A stretch of 64,000 nt of DNA. Origin: Cerina litoralis (GTDB taxonomy: Bacteria; Bacteroidota; Bacteroidia; Flavobacteriales; Flavobacteriaceae). The position numbers and the translations under genes are program-made. Location: positions 62,001-126,000 of the forward strand of contig JAIRBC010000002.1 of the NCBI GenBank assembly GCA_022008415.1. Reading direction: 5' to 3'. Position 1 is the stretch's first letter; the number at the start of each line of letters is the position of its first letter. Below the pieces are notes generated by a model, which saw only the letters and a list, made by a program, of their open reading frames with translations, did no database searches and was not told the DNA's origin. Below, piece after piece: positions 1 to 9,200 of this stretch.

Positions 1-666
1 GGATAGGCTATACCGGTTGGAGGCATCCTTGCGGCTTACTATGATATGAACATGGCTTTGGTTGCCGGCCTTCTGCATTCCCTGTAGGATTCGTTTACCG
101 TTCTGCTGGTGCGGGGCCTGGCGTTCCAGTTTGCCAATTTTTAGTTTCAGCTTTTCGATATTTCCTTTTTCCTCCCCCCGTTGGATTTTCCGGATATCAT
201 GTTTCAGTTGAAGTATCTTGGTGGCATAAGGTTGGTTCTCCTGCACCGTTTTGTCGGTTCCCTTGAATGTGCGCTGGTGCTCGATCTTGGCGAAGTATTT
301 TATATCATCGACCGTAACGGGTCTGCCGTTGATTTCCCGGTTGAAACATTGAACGTATTGCTTCATCAGCTCACGGGTGTACCGTTTCAGGTCCTCGCTA
401 CTGTTCTCCAATTTTTTTAGCTCCCGGGGGGAAGGGCTGACGGTTATGGAATAAAACCGTGGCTCGGTCCTTTCCAATTTAGCGGTGTTGCCATCGATTT
501 CCCTGACCACCTGCTCCGACGAAATTGCGTCTCCGTGCTGGTTAAAAAAGTGCTCCATGTCTTCCTGCTCCAGGCCTTGGTTTTCCTTTTCCAGATACGC
601 TACATATCCGGCGGAGCTCTGCGAAAAATTCTTGCCGATACTCTGTGGTGTTATGGTGATGTACAT
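1..666 (-). CDS. Relaxase/mobilization protein (DUF5712, MobB-like), C-terminus off window
   Basis: This is the N-terminal 222 codons of a conjugative mobilization relaxase; the gene runs off the left edge, so its C-terminus is not visible. The protein begins MYITITPQSIGKN and carries the conserved Bacteroidetes signature around YVAYLEKENQG, then EPRFYSITVSPSPREL. Close to the window edge it has an SHVHIIVSRKD stretch, the paired-histidine metal site expected of a relaxase. Relaxases nick oriT and pilot the transferred strand into the recipient. The start ATG (complement of 664-666) lies 10 bases after the stop of the BfmA-like gene, so the two form a mobilization operon. The family is often misannotated as the molybdopterin protein MobB; nothing here supports that function. 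Confidence 0.85.
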   Translation of the reverse strand, partial: MYITITPQSIGKNFSQSSAGYVAYLEKENQGLEQEDMEHFFNQHGDAISSEQVVREIDGNTAKLERTEPRFYSITVSPSPRELKKLENSSEDLKRYTRELMKQYVQCFNREINGRPVTVDDIKYFAKIEHQRTFKGTDKTVQENQPYATKILQLKHDIRKIQRGEEKGNIEKLKLKIGKLERQAPHQQNGKRILQGMQKAGNQSHVHIIVSRKDASNRYSLS

Positions 667-676
667 TTATATGATT

Positions 677-1066
677 TTATTGTTCCGTCGCGTTTCTTTC
701 CCGGTACTTGATAACCTCCTTTGTCGGATTTTTCTTTTCCAAGATCAAGGGTTTCTTTTCAGGTTTACCGCCCTCCAAAAGCGATTGCAATATGGCAATG
801 GCAGGTTTGGTCTGGTCCTTTTCGATGTTCTTCATAATGGCGATGACCGCATTGTTCCGTTTTTTGATAAGGCTTTCCAATGTCCTCATGTTCGGACCCA
901 TCGATTCCTTGGGGGATATTTTGTTATGCTGGAAAAAATCCACCATCATGGATAGGGCCATGGAGTTCGACTTGCCCAATTTCCTGCTGAAAGCCCTGAA
1001 TTTTTTGGCGGTGGAGCGCTTAAAGCTTATTGTCGTAAACCGTTCCTTTTCGTAGCCCCTGTCCAT
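677..1066 (-). CDS. BfmA/BtgA-family mobilization accessory protein
   Basis: A 129-residue basic protein with the characteristic opening MDRGYEKERFTTISFK, followed by a helix-rich part that includes GPNMRTLESLIKKR and DQTKPAIAILQSL. These are hallmarks of the BfmA/BtgA family, DNA-binding relaxosome partners encoded just upstream of the relaxase in mobilizable elements of Bacteroidetes. The N-terminal 40-50 residues look like a ribbon-helix-helix or similar small DNA-binding fold (inference). It is first in the mobilization operon. A 14-bp direct repeat sits directly in front of its ATG and again 42 bp further upstream, which would fit autoregulation or relaxosome binding. Length is normal for the family. 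Confidence 0.85.
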   Translation of the reverse strand: MDRGYEKERFTTISFKRSTAKKFRAFSRKLGKSNSMALSMMVDFFQHNKISPKESMGPNMRTLESLIKKRNNAVIAIMKNIEKDQTKPAIAILQSLLEGGKPEKKPLILEKKNPTKEVIKYRERNATEQ

Positions 1067-1067
1067 A

Positions 1068-1123
1068 TTTTACTCTAAAAATTGCCCGGTTTCATTGGGC
1101 TGCGCCCGCTTTTACTCTAAAAA
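1068..1123. repeat. Two perfect 14-bp direct repeats upstream of mobilization operon
   Basis: TTTTACTCTAAAAA occurs at 1068-1081 and again, identically, at 1110-1123. The start-to-start distance is 42 bp, four helical turns. The first copy abuts the BfmA-like start codon (1064-1066), so a protein bound there would block the operon. The segment between holds GC-rich complementary pieces (GCCC and GGGC). Candidate operator or relaxosome-binding iterons; function inferred from position only. Confidence 0.6.
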
Positions 1124-1204
1124 CCGGTTCCGATTTCCTTAAACTTCCTTTTGTTGTTTTGTCAAGTAACTGTCTTTCAGTTAATTGAAAATTGAATCAT
1201 ATAT

Positions 1205-1300
1205 GTAACGGGGCTCTGCCCGTTACCCTCTTGCTTCTCCTTTTTCTGCGCCATCGCAGAAATATTCGAACCATTAAACAGGAATTTAATGGCTCTTTTT
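1205..1300. repeat. Three consecutive perfect hairpins upstream of mob genes (candidate oriT or regulatory RNA)
   Basis: Three inverted repeats follow one another. GTAACGGG at 1205-1212 pairs with CCCGTTAC at 1219-1226. TCTGCG at 1245-1250 pairs with CGCAGA at 1255-1260. CCATTAAA at 1271-1278 pairs with TTTAATGG at 1285-1292. The last is followed by CTCTTTTT to 1300, which gives it the look of a plus-strand terminator. The block lies upstream of the mobilization operon, where oriT is commonly found. No nic site can be identified by eye. Confidence 0.45.
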
Positions 1301-1412
1301 GAGGATGAAAAACGGAAGGGATTTTTTAAGAAACAATATTTATAAATGTGCGATTATCTGTAAGGAAATCTCGAGGCTACTGCGAATAATGAAATTTGAA
1401 ATCCCATCCAAT

Positions 1413-1440
1413 ACAAAAAGACCCCTGAAAATTAGGGGCC
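1413..1440 (-). terminator. Intrinsic terminator after the RadC-like gene
   Basis: CCCCT at 1422-1426 pairs with AGGGG at 1434-1438, with flanking bases able to extend the stem. Read on the minus strand the hairpin is followed by TCTTTTTG, a U-rich tract. It lies about 60 bases beyond the RadC-like stop codon and so fits the end of that transcript. Confidence 0.6.
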
Positions 1441-1498
1441 TCTTGATAATGGATACGGTTCATGTGTTCACGTCAATTCTGCAATCCGTGATGGAGAA

Positions 1499-1948
1499 TC
1501 ACAGAATCCCATTTTCGGAAAAGCTGAAATAGTTACCATTCGGCAAAATGATAATATGATCAAGGACGATTATATCAAAAAGCTCCGCCGCTTTCTGTAT
1601 CCTATGCGTCAACTTTTTATCCGCATCGCTTGGCCTATTGGTGCCGGAAGGGTGGTTATGGGCAACCACTATCGAGGTACTGACACTTTTAAGGACCACG
1701 GCGAACAGCAATCGCAAATCGACTAAAGTACCCGTTAGACCCCCTGTAGAAGCTTGATAGACTCCCTTTACTCGATTGCCCTGATTGAACAATAGCACCT
1801 TAAAAGTTTCATGCAGTCCTATTGTACATTTGTCCCAATTTTGATACAGCAATTCCGCTACCTTGTGCGGGGCGTTCAACGGTTCGGAATCTATTATTCC
1901 CAATTTTTCGCAGTAGCTGATCTTAATTTCGTTAACTTCGTGTCTCAT
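1499..1948 (-). CDS. RadC-like JAB/MPN domain protein
   Basis: A 149-residue JAB1/MPN metalloprotease-fold protein of the RadC family. The metal-binding signature is intact: VAHNHPSGTNRPSDAD gives H-x-H followed by the spaced aspartate. The N-terminal helix-hairpin-helix part of chromosomal RadC (usually about 220 residues) is absent, as is typical for the short RadC copies carried on plasmids and integrative elements. Their function is unsettled; a role in DNA repair or anti-restriction is only suggested by context. It sits between ssb and the mob genes in the same orientation, supporting an integrative-element origin. Terminator-like hairpins on both sides suggest it is transcribed on its own. 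Confidence 0.85.
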   Translation of the reverse strand: MRHEVNEIKISYCEKLGIIDSEPLNAPHKVAELLYQNWDKCTIGLHETFKVLLFNQGNRVKGVYQASTGGLTGTLVDLRLLFAVVLKSVSTSIVVAHNHPSGTNRPSDADKKLTHRIQKAAELFDIIVLDHIIILPNGNYFSFSENGIL

Positions 1949-1975
1949 TATTTCTATTATTTAAGTGATGGAATG

Positions 1976-2016
1976 ATGAAAAAGAGGGCGCTACTTTCGA
2001 CGGAAACGCCCTCTTT
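1976..2016 (-). terminator. Terminator between ssb and the RadC-like gene
   Basis: AAAGAGGGCG at 1981-1990 is a perfect 10-bp match to CGCCCTCTTT at 2007-2016. T-tracts follow on both strands (plus strand from 2018; minus strand TTTTT from 1984 downward). It lies 10 bases beyond the ssb stop, so the minus-strand role is the likely one. Confidence 0.75.
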
Positions 2017-2026
2017 CTTTTTAAAT

Positions 2027-2383
2027 TTACTCGGCAGAAGAATTGCCGTTTTTAGTTCCCAACAAAAGGATTTCGTTGGCCTCTATTTCGGTAACGTATC
2101 GCTTGATACCCTCTTTGTCCTCGTAGGTTCGGTTTTTGAGCTTACCGCTCACACCGATTTCCTTGCCCTTTCCGGCATACCTTTCGATAATCTCCGCGGT
2201 CTTTCCCCATGCAACCACCGAATGCCATTCGGTACTTTGCACTTTCTCGCCCTTGGCGTTTTTATAATACTCGTTCGTGGCGAGTGAAATACGGGCTACT
2301 TTTTTACCGCTTTCGAGGTTTGTAATCTGTGGCTCCTGGCCAACGTTTCCGATCAACTGTACATGATTTTTTAAGGTACTCAT
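2027..2383 (-). CDS. ssb: Single-stranded DNA-binding protein (short, element-borne)
   Basis: A 118-residue SSB: one OB-fold domain from MSTLKNHVQLIGNVGQEP through YVTEIEANEILLLG, with the usual WHSVVAWGKTAE segment. It binds ssDNA during replication or conjugative transfer. The acidic C-terminal tail of chromosomal SSB (usually ending in D-I-P-F), which recruits partner proteins, is missing; the protein ends KNGNSSAE. The reading frame is open for 70 codons upstream, but I place the start at the ATG complementary to 2381-2383. The fold begins exactly there, and the upstream stretch is low-complexity and contains palindromic repeats. Its neighbours are RadC-like and mob genes, typical of an integrative element. 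Confidence 0.88.
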   Translation of the reverse strand: MSTLKNHVQLIGNVGQEPQITNLESGKKVARISLATNEYYKNAKGEKVQSTEWHSVVAWGKTAEIIERYAGKGKEIGVSGKLKNRTYEDKEGIKRYVTEIEANEILLLGTKNGNSSAE

Positions 2384-2399
2384 AATAAAAGATTTAAAG

Positions 2400-2453
2400 G
2401 CCTGTCTATCGACAGGCAGGTTAACAAATAGTCTGCCCGAACCCTTCGGACAG
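2400..2453. repeat. REP-like palindromic pair upstream of ssb
   Basis: GCCTGTC at 2400-2406 pairs with GACAGGC at 2411-2417. A second hairpin, CTGCCCGAA with TTCGGACAG (2433-2453, one mismatch), follows 15 bases later. The two stems share a CTGYC core in alternating orientation, as in REP/BIME-type intergenic palindromes. Copy number elsewhere is unknown. Confidence 0.5.
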
Positions 2454-2593
2454 TTTTCCATTGTATTTTTTTGAATCGATTTACTTATTATATCCGGAGC
2501 GTTTTCCTTTTTTTGTTTTTTTAACTTTAGTCCCGCTTCCTTTTTGATGTTTTCGTAAGATTTCATAAGATTCGTTTTAGATTTACTTCCCAT

Positions 2594-3442
2594 ATTGCCG
2601 TCGCTGTTACCTTTTTTTGTTGCTTGATGTGATACAATATCCAGGCTTGGTAAGGCGTATAAATAGTGAAGCGTAGTTGGAGCGCAGCGGAAGCGAAGTG
2701 CAACGGTTTATGCCGCTGTCCAAGAATGGATGTTGTTTTTTTGCTGTCAAAAAATGGTTACGGTGGCGGCTCGGGAGGTGGGTCTAAATGGTGTTTGTGA
2801 AGTACAGAACCATCGGAAGCGGGACTAAATGCAAAAATTCAATTCAGGTTAAGCGGACTTGATTCACGGTTTTGGCTTGGTAACGTAGCGTTCCTTACCG
2901 GCGCAGCGGGAAGGTTTAGTGTAGTGGAAAGTCAAAATTGGGGATTAGGTCCAAGACTTTTAGGAAAGCTCTTTGCCCGGAATGGAGCGTAGTGAAATGG
3001 AGTGGCAATGTGCTGAACGGGTTATCAAATTAGATTTTTGATTTCCGTAGCGTTTCAAACGGATTGAATTTTAAATATGATGGGCGGGAATGAGGTGTTA
3101 GGGTCTTTTTCCGGTAATAGAGTAAATGAAATTGAAATTTTGGAAGTTGGGTTCGATACTTCTGAAAGAAAAGAATTTTCCGGGAAATAGTTTTTCAGTG
3201 GGAAAGAAAACGGGATAATTGGAACACATCAAAATAAAATTTGGACCCAAATGATGTTAAACAGAATTAAGACTTTATATTTGTAGAACGAAAGTTACTT
3301 TGACATAATTTAAATTGTAAGAAGTTCACAAATCGTCAACATCGATTGTGAAAATTAGCAAAGTGTCGATTCTGGTTGACTCCAGAGCCATAGGTTCTGA
3401 CCCCAGCCAGGTCACAGATAGCGATATCAATCAAAACCAAAT
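2594..3442. other. Noncoding, repeat-rich stretch of the putative integrative element
   Basis: No credible gene is visible on either strand. The most obvious feature is a degenerate motif resembling GAGCGNAG, repeated three times in tandem at about 2668-2700 and echoed near 2886-2915 and 2985-2995. GGCTTGGTAA occurs at 2644-2653 and 2874-2883. Near 3360-3410 there are short stems (TCTGG/CCAGA and TGACC/GGTCA). The composition differs from the neighbouring genes and suits the noncoding flank of a mobile element; no function can be assigned. Confidence 0.5.
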
Positions 3443-3480
3443 CCTTGCAAATCATAAGATTAGCAAGGTTTTGTGTTTTT
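3443..3480 (+). terminator. Terminator-like hairpin, possible element boundary
   Basis: CCTTGC-A-AATC (3443-3453) pairs with GATT-A-GCAAGG (3458-3468) around an ATAA loop, with one A/A mismatch, then TTTTGTGTTTTT to 3480. No plus-strand gene ends here, so what it terminates is unclear. Integrative elements often insert at such sites, so it may mark an att region (inference). Confidence 0.5.
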
Positions 3481-3578
3481 ATGGCAATCATATAATTTGA
3501 TATTGTTTGGTTTTAAATGGTCGGAATGCAGCAAGATTTGCGGGTAACCTTTTTGGTCCGGTTGGCGATTGGCGAGTT

Positions 3579-4523
3579 CTATTGCCCGAATGTTTTAGAC
3601 CAACTTATATATTCCTCATCTATATCTTTTTGACCATCCCATTTTTTGTATACCACCCTCCATTTGATTGAATACTCTTTCCCTACTTCAAAATTGGGCA
3701 AAATATACTGGAAATCCCATGCTGGCCTACCTTCTCCAGCTCCACTAGGAGATTTTGAAAATCTTATGACTCCTTCCTCGGGCTCTTCGAATAAGTATGC
3801 AAATACCATATTGTGAAATCTTCCATAATAATATGGCTCGGTAAAAACATACTCCGAGACCTCTACAGTAAGATCTACATTAAAATTGGGAGCGATATAA
3901 AAGCCATACGTATCATTATGGCCTATATGGGTCCCATTTTCTCCGTGTTTCTCGGAATACGCATATATCCACCTACTAGCATCACTGCTATGCTTCTTTC
4001 TCCCCTTGAAATTAATTCCCAATTTTGCTGGAAAATTAATATAAGAAGCCCAAAATAATCCGATGTAACCATGATTAAAGATACTAATGTCATGGGCCAT
4101 AAAGCGAAATTCCACATCTATGTAATGAGGGTCTACCAATTGAAAAGTCGTCCAGCTTTCTACTTTAGAAATGCTTGTTTCCGGCTGATGAAGCAGAACT
4201 TTTCTATCAGAAATCCTTTTTATAGTCATAGGTTGACGTCTGGGCTCGAAAAGTGATACTAGTGAATCTCCACCAAAAATATGTTCCAAATTTACCCCAG
4301 CGAAATTGGGAACAAATAAGGTTGAATCCTGATCCTTGTGAAATAGTTCCGATATACCATTATAGCCTTGTTTATGCACACCATAAGAACTATTGTCGAC
4401 AAAAGTTGCCTTAAGTTCTTCATTAACAAGGGTAACTGTTGGTTGAGCCCAAATAGAATTTTGAACACACAACATCAAAACAGTTGTTAGAATCGTCATT
4501 TTTCTAAATAGATTGCCACACAT
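3579..4523 (-). CDS. Secreted protein of unknown function
   Basis: A 314-residue protein with an N-terminal signal peptide (hydrophobic TILTTVLMLCV segment, probable cleavage after SIWAQ around residue 27). The mature part is rich in aromatic residues and predicted beta strands, for example FRFMAHDISIFNHGYIGLFWASY and the closing YSIKWRVVYKKW. That suggests a beta-sandwich secreted enzyme or binding protein. I do not recognise a named family or a catalytic motif. The start ATG at 4523 gives a normal signal-peptide n-region; an internal Met at residue 9 is also possible. It is a single gene, divergent from the ceramidase-like gene, next to the mobile region, so it may be accessory DNA. Confidence 0.6.
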   Translation of the reverse strand: MCGNLFRKMTILTTVLMLCVQNSIWAQPTVTLVNEELKATFVDNSSYGVHKQGYNGISELFHKDQDSTLFVPNFAGVNLEHIFGGDSLVSLFEPRRQPMTIKRISDRKVLLHQPETSISKVESWTTFQLVDPHYIDVEFRFMAHDISIFNHGYIGLFWASYINFPAKLGINFKGRKKHSSDASRWIYAYSEKHGENGTHIGHNDTYGFYIAPNFNVDLTVEVSEYVFTEPYYYGRFHNMVFAYLFEEPEEGVIRFSKSPSGAGEGRPAWDFQYILPNFEVGKEYSIKWRVVYKKWDGQKDIDEEYISWSKTFGQ

Positions 4524-4783
4524 AATTCTACGCTTTTAGAATCCCAAGTTACGCAATGTGATTACATGTTGGCCATTATACCAAATAATGTCAGTGATAA
4601 TTTTCTGGATTAACTTCCTGTCAAATAAGATAACTAATTAACGCAAACCAAAGGATTTCCTGATGGTTGAAAAAGGATCACAAATACTAAATGACCCATG
4701 CGTTTCACAAACGATGTCGAAGAAAAAATAATGCAAGTAATTTTTAGTATTTTGCTAAAACATTTAAATAATTTTAATTCAAT

Positions 4784-6112
4784 ATGTTACGAAAAGGTAA
4801 TTTTGTTTTTCTTCTTCTGTTATTTGTCACCGAGATGGGATTGGCCCAACAGTCCATGGCTCCCGAACCTATTGAAAAAGAAGTTCCAACCACCGCGTTT
4901 CGGGGATCTGTAGTAAAAGTGAACATTACCCCTGAAAGTCCACAATGGTTACTGGGATATGGCCCAAGAAAGTCGACGGGGGTCAACGATAGCATTTACC
5001 ATCGTATCGTCGCCTTGGACGATGGTAAAAATCAGTTTATTCTGGTGTCATCGGATATATGTCTTTTTTCGCCAGCCGAGTACGATCGTATCGCCGCCAA
5101 ACTTGAAAATGAACATGGTATTGACCCGATTAACTTCTGGTGGACGGTTACGCATACACATTCTGCCCCCGAACTAGGGCCTCCAGGACTTCCGGCCGTT
5201 TTTTTGGGCGAACGCTATCAACATGAAGCTAATGTAGAATATACGGCACAGGTGGAGGAAAAACTGATAAAGGGAATTTTGCAAGCGCTCGAAAACCTCG
5301 AACCTGCACGGTTAGGTGCGGGCTGGGGCTTCTCACGCGCCAATATCAATCGCAGGGCTTTGGACGTCGACGGTAAGGCCTCCCTTGGTATGAACCCGGA
5401 TGGAGCGGTCGACAGAAAGATCGGGCTTTTGCGGATTGATCGGGAAGATGGTAGCACGCTGGCCCTAATTTCCAATTATGCCATACACGGAACCGTTTTG
5501 GGAGGGGATAACTTGGAGATCAGTGGTGATGCCCCGGGAATTGTTTCGGAATATGTGGAGCAAAAGATCGGAGCTCCACTTGTTTTTATCAATGGCGCAG
5601 CAGGTGATATCGCCCCTATCTACAGTGTATATCCAAATCCAAGAAGCGGCCATTTGGGAGAATTCCGTGTGCTACTGGGCGATAAGATTATAGAGGCTTA
5701 CCTAAAGATTTTGTCCACCACCAACCAAGTGTCCTTGAATTCTGGATCAACGATCGTCGAAACCCCAAGGAAACCGGGTCTTGGATGGTCGTCGGACCTC
5801 GAAAACTACACGCGAACCACCACAGGGGGGGAAAACATAGTGCGACTTCCGGTTCGTTTCTTAAGAATCAACGACGATGTGGTAATATGGAGCGCTCCCT
5901 TAGAGTTATTTAATGAAATATCTACCGAGATTCGCAATCGTTCCCCTTTCCCTTATACTTTCTATTTTGGGTACACCAACGGCTGGCTCGGCTATTTGCC
6001 AACTGCCTCAGCTTGGGAACACGGGGGTTATGAAGTAGAAACCGTTTCTCCTTATACGCCCTCGGCTGCAAAGAATCTTACGGAGTCCGTTCTCAGGTAC
6101 ATTGAAAAGTAG
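4784..6112 (+). CDS. Neutral/alkaline ceramidase-like secreted hydrolase
   Basis: A 442-residue protein with a signal peptide (MLRKGNFVFLLLLF, cleavage near GLAQ) and the N-terminal domain of the neutral/alkaline ceramidase family. Zinc-site histidines are visible in THTHS (residues 123-127, H124 and H126) and in NYAIHGTVLG. The catalytic-region GDAPG and the NGAAGDIAP motif follow. Characterised ceramidases are about 650-700 residues with a C-terminal immunoglobulin-like domain, which is missing here, so the natural substrate may not be ceramide. Export to the periplasm or outside is expected. The next gene on the same strand starts 181 bases later and encodes another secreted catabolic protein; co-transcription is possible. 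Confidence 0.78.
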   Translation: MLRKGNFVFLLLLFVTEMGLAQQSMAPEPIEKEVPTTAFRGSVVKVNITPESPQWLLGYGPRKSTGVNDSIYHRIVALDDGKNQFILVSSDICLFSPAEYDRIAAKLENEHGIDPINFWWTVTHTHSAPELGPPGLPAVFLGERYQHEANVEYTAQVEEKLIKGILQALENLEPARLGAGWGFSRANINRRALDVDGKASLGMNPDGAVDRKIGLLRIDREDGSTLALISNYAIHGTVLGGDNLEISGDAPGIVSEYVEQKIGAPLVFINGAAGDIAPIYSVYPNPRSGHLGEFRVLLGDKIIEAYLKILSTTNQVSLNSGSTIVETPRKPGLGWSSDLENYTRTTTGGENIVRLPVRFLRINDDVVIWSAPLELFNEISTEIRNRSPFPYTFYFGYTNGWLGYLPTASAWEHGGYEVETVSPYTPSAAKNLTESVLRYIEK

Positions 6113-6293
6113 CGAACAGAGCATGGTTCCCAATTGTTTTGAACGTCCGAATAATTGCCAGTGTAAATTATTTGCAAGGTTGGCAAAATTATTTGAGCAT
6201 AAGCAAAATGCATAAAACTTTGATAAGATACATTGGAAATCAAATAAGTCACTGAGAATAAGTGTATTTCATAATATTTTATTTGGATTAAAA

Positions 6294-9200
6294 ATGAAAC
6301 CAGATCGCCAATTCACTCTTAACCGTTATTTTTTCCTTTGGCTGTGCTTTCTGCTGTTAATTACTGTGAGTTGTCGGAACATTCCGGATTCCTCCATTAG
6401 TGAATCGGCTAAAAATGCCCTTTCTACCTATCAGGTAGCGGATGGATTTAAGATAGAGTTGGTGGCTTCAGAGCCTTTGATCTCCGATCCGGTAGATATG
6501 GAAATAGATGAATATGGACGAATGTATGTAGTTGAGATGCATGGCTATCCCCTTGACAGAAGCGGTACCGGTAAAATAATACTTTTAGCTGATTCCAATG
6601 GAGATGGAGTTATGGATAAGAGAACAGTTTTTGCCGAAGGTCTTGAACTTCCCAATAGCATTATGAGATGGAAAAAAGGGGTATTGGTTACAGATGCACC
6701 TAATGTTCTGTACCTGGAAGACACGAATGGGGATGGGAAGGCAGACGTCAAGGATACCCTGCTTACGGGTTTTGCTTTGACCAATCCGCAACACAATGTA
6801 AATAATCCTGTATATGGACTCGATAATTGGATTTACCTGGCACACCAGGGATCTGTATCCACACAAAAGTACAAGGAAGAGTTTGGTGACGAAGGGTCAG
6901 AAATTGTTTTTCCATCTTCCCCTGGTAGCCCTCGTTTACCAAAGAATGCCAATGGACTTTCCGTTCGCTTCAGACCTGACCAGAAACAGATTGAAATGAT
7001 GGCGAGTAATTGCCAATTTGGACATACGTTTGACGAATGGGGACACTGGTTCGGATGCAACAATTCCAACCAGGGATACCAGGAAGTCATAGCAAATCGC
7101 TATTTTGAACGAAACCCGGCGTTGCCCATTTCTGATGCCGTGCAGGATATGTCCGATCATTTGAATGCCCCAGAAGTATTTCCTACCACTATTCATCCCG
7201 ATCGCCAATTGCTATCTGGGGTTGGGGTGATGACTTCGGGGAGTGGTCTTACCGCTTACCTGGGTGGAGAATTTACAGCGCCCTATAATGAAAATGCGAC
7301 CTTTATAGCAGAGCCGGTATACAATCTAGTTCATGTTGACCTGCTTAAAGAAAGCGGAACGAGCTTTACCTCAAGTCGCATCCTCGAACAAAAAGAATTC
7401 CTTTCCTCGACCGATGCTTGGGCGAGGCCCGTAAACTTTTATGTAGGCCCCGACGGTGCACTCTACGTCTTGGATTATTACAGAAAGGTTATTGAATCGC
7501 CCGAATGGATGGCCGATGATGCTGTCGCAGCAGGAGGCCTGTATGCAGGCTCCGATATGGGCCGAATATTTCGTATTACTCCGACAAACGCCAAAAAAGC
7601 CGGCTGGACAAAAGGGTTGAAGCTGGGCGATGCAAGCGATAAAGAACTGATCGAGAATCTTGCCAATAAAAATAATTGGTGGAGGGTTAATGCCCAACGA
7701 CTTCTAGTGGATCGAAATGATAAAAAATCAATTCCAGGTTTAATCGCGATGGCAAAAAACACATTCTCCGACGTTGGTCGTCTTCATGCACTCTGGACAT
7801 TGGAGGGGATGAATGCTCTAGATTCCCCTGTTTTAATTGAAGCGTTAAAAGATCCCGTCGCAGGCATAAGGGAAAATGCTATCCGTTTAGCCGAACTTCA
7901 TCTGGCATCCGCACCTCAGCTGGTCGATGCGTTGTTCAGCTTACAAACCGATCCTGATCCGAAAGTGAGGTTTCAGTTATTGTTGACACTGGGGTTTGTA
8001 AATACGCCTCAATCTGTGCAAACACGAACTAAACTATTGTTTGCAGACATTAATGATAAATGGGTGCAAATCGCAGCGCTATCCGCCGGTGCGGAAACTT
8101 CATCTTTATTGAATGTAGTACTTGAGAGATTTCGTTCTGAAATACCCGCCTACTCGTCCATGGTCCAACGACTTACGTCCACGATAGGAATTAACGGTGA
8201 TGCTGAAAGTATTTATCCATTAATTCAAAAAACAACAACAACGACAGATAATATAAATTTAAAAAGCAGGATCGCCATTCTCGAAGGATTATCCACGGGA
8301 CTAAAGAACAGGAAATCACCATTGATGATTCCTCCGAATCTTCAAAAGAGGTTGGTACGGACATTCTTTGAGAACAATTCATCACAAATACGAAATGCTT
8401 CCTATCACGTATTAAAAGTAAGAGGAATATCAGAGGAAACCTTGAAGGACCAGTCCATAGAAAGAGCACTATTGATTATAAAAGATACTAGCCAGAAAGC
8501 GGACAGAAGGGCAGACGCCATCGATTTTCTCTCTCTGGGCGATCCTTCCTCTTATGTGCCGCTTCTTGAGAAGTTACTTGTTCCCCAAGAGCCATCCGTA
8601 GTGCAATTGGCAGCTGTGCGCACATTGAACTTAGTGCCAGGTACCGATGTGAGACAATATATCATTGGACAATGGCCGGAACTTACCCCTGAAATAAGGG
8701 ATGCGGCAATAGAAACTTTTCTGGGCAAACCGGAGCGGGTCACCTTGTTGTTAACGGCGATGGAACAGGGTCTGATCTCACCGACCAGCGTTAGCTTTTG
8801 GGGCAGTGTAGGGCTAATGATGCAAACCGATCCAACACTTCGCATTCGGGCTAGAGCGATTTTTACCCGGAGCCAAGAAGAGGGTAAAAAGGTAAATGAA
8901 AAGTACCAAAAAGCCCTTGAATTAACGGGAGATCCACTGCATGGTAGAGCAGTATATGCGGCGAGTTGTGTGATCTGCCACCAGGTAAGGGGTGAATTCG
9001 GTATTGCTATCGGTCCCGATCTCGGAACAGTACATAATTGGACAAAGGAAGATATTATGGCCAATATACTTGATCCCAATTTATCGATAGCAGCCGGCTT
9101 TGATCTTTGGAATGTTGAATTGAATACCGGCGAATCTATTCAGGGCATTATTAAAAGTGAAACCCCTACTGCCATTACGCTGGTTAACAGCGGAAAAACT

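Noticed and set aside
485-955. Long open frame on the plus strand across the mobilization genes
   Set aside because: It is antisense to the BfmA-like and relaxase genes, which have clear family signatures on the minus strand.
1299-1532. 77-codon plus-strand frame near the RadC-like gene
   Set aside because: It overlaps the RadC-like C-terminus and its terminator, has no recognisable domain and no promoter.
3360-3420. tRNA 3' end fragment as an attachment site
   Set aside because: GGTTCTGACC resembles a T arm, but no acceptor or anticodon stem can be built around it.
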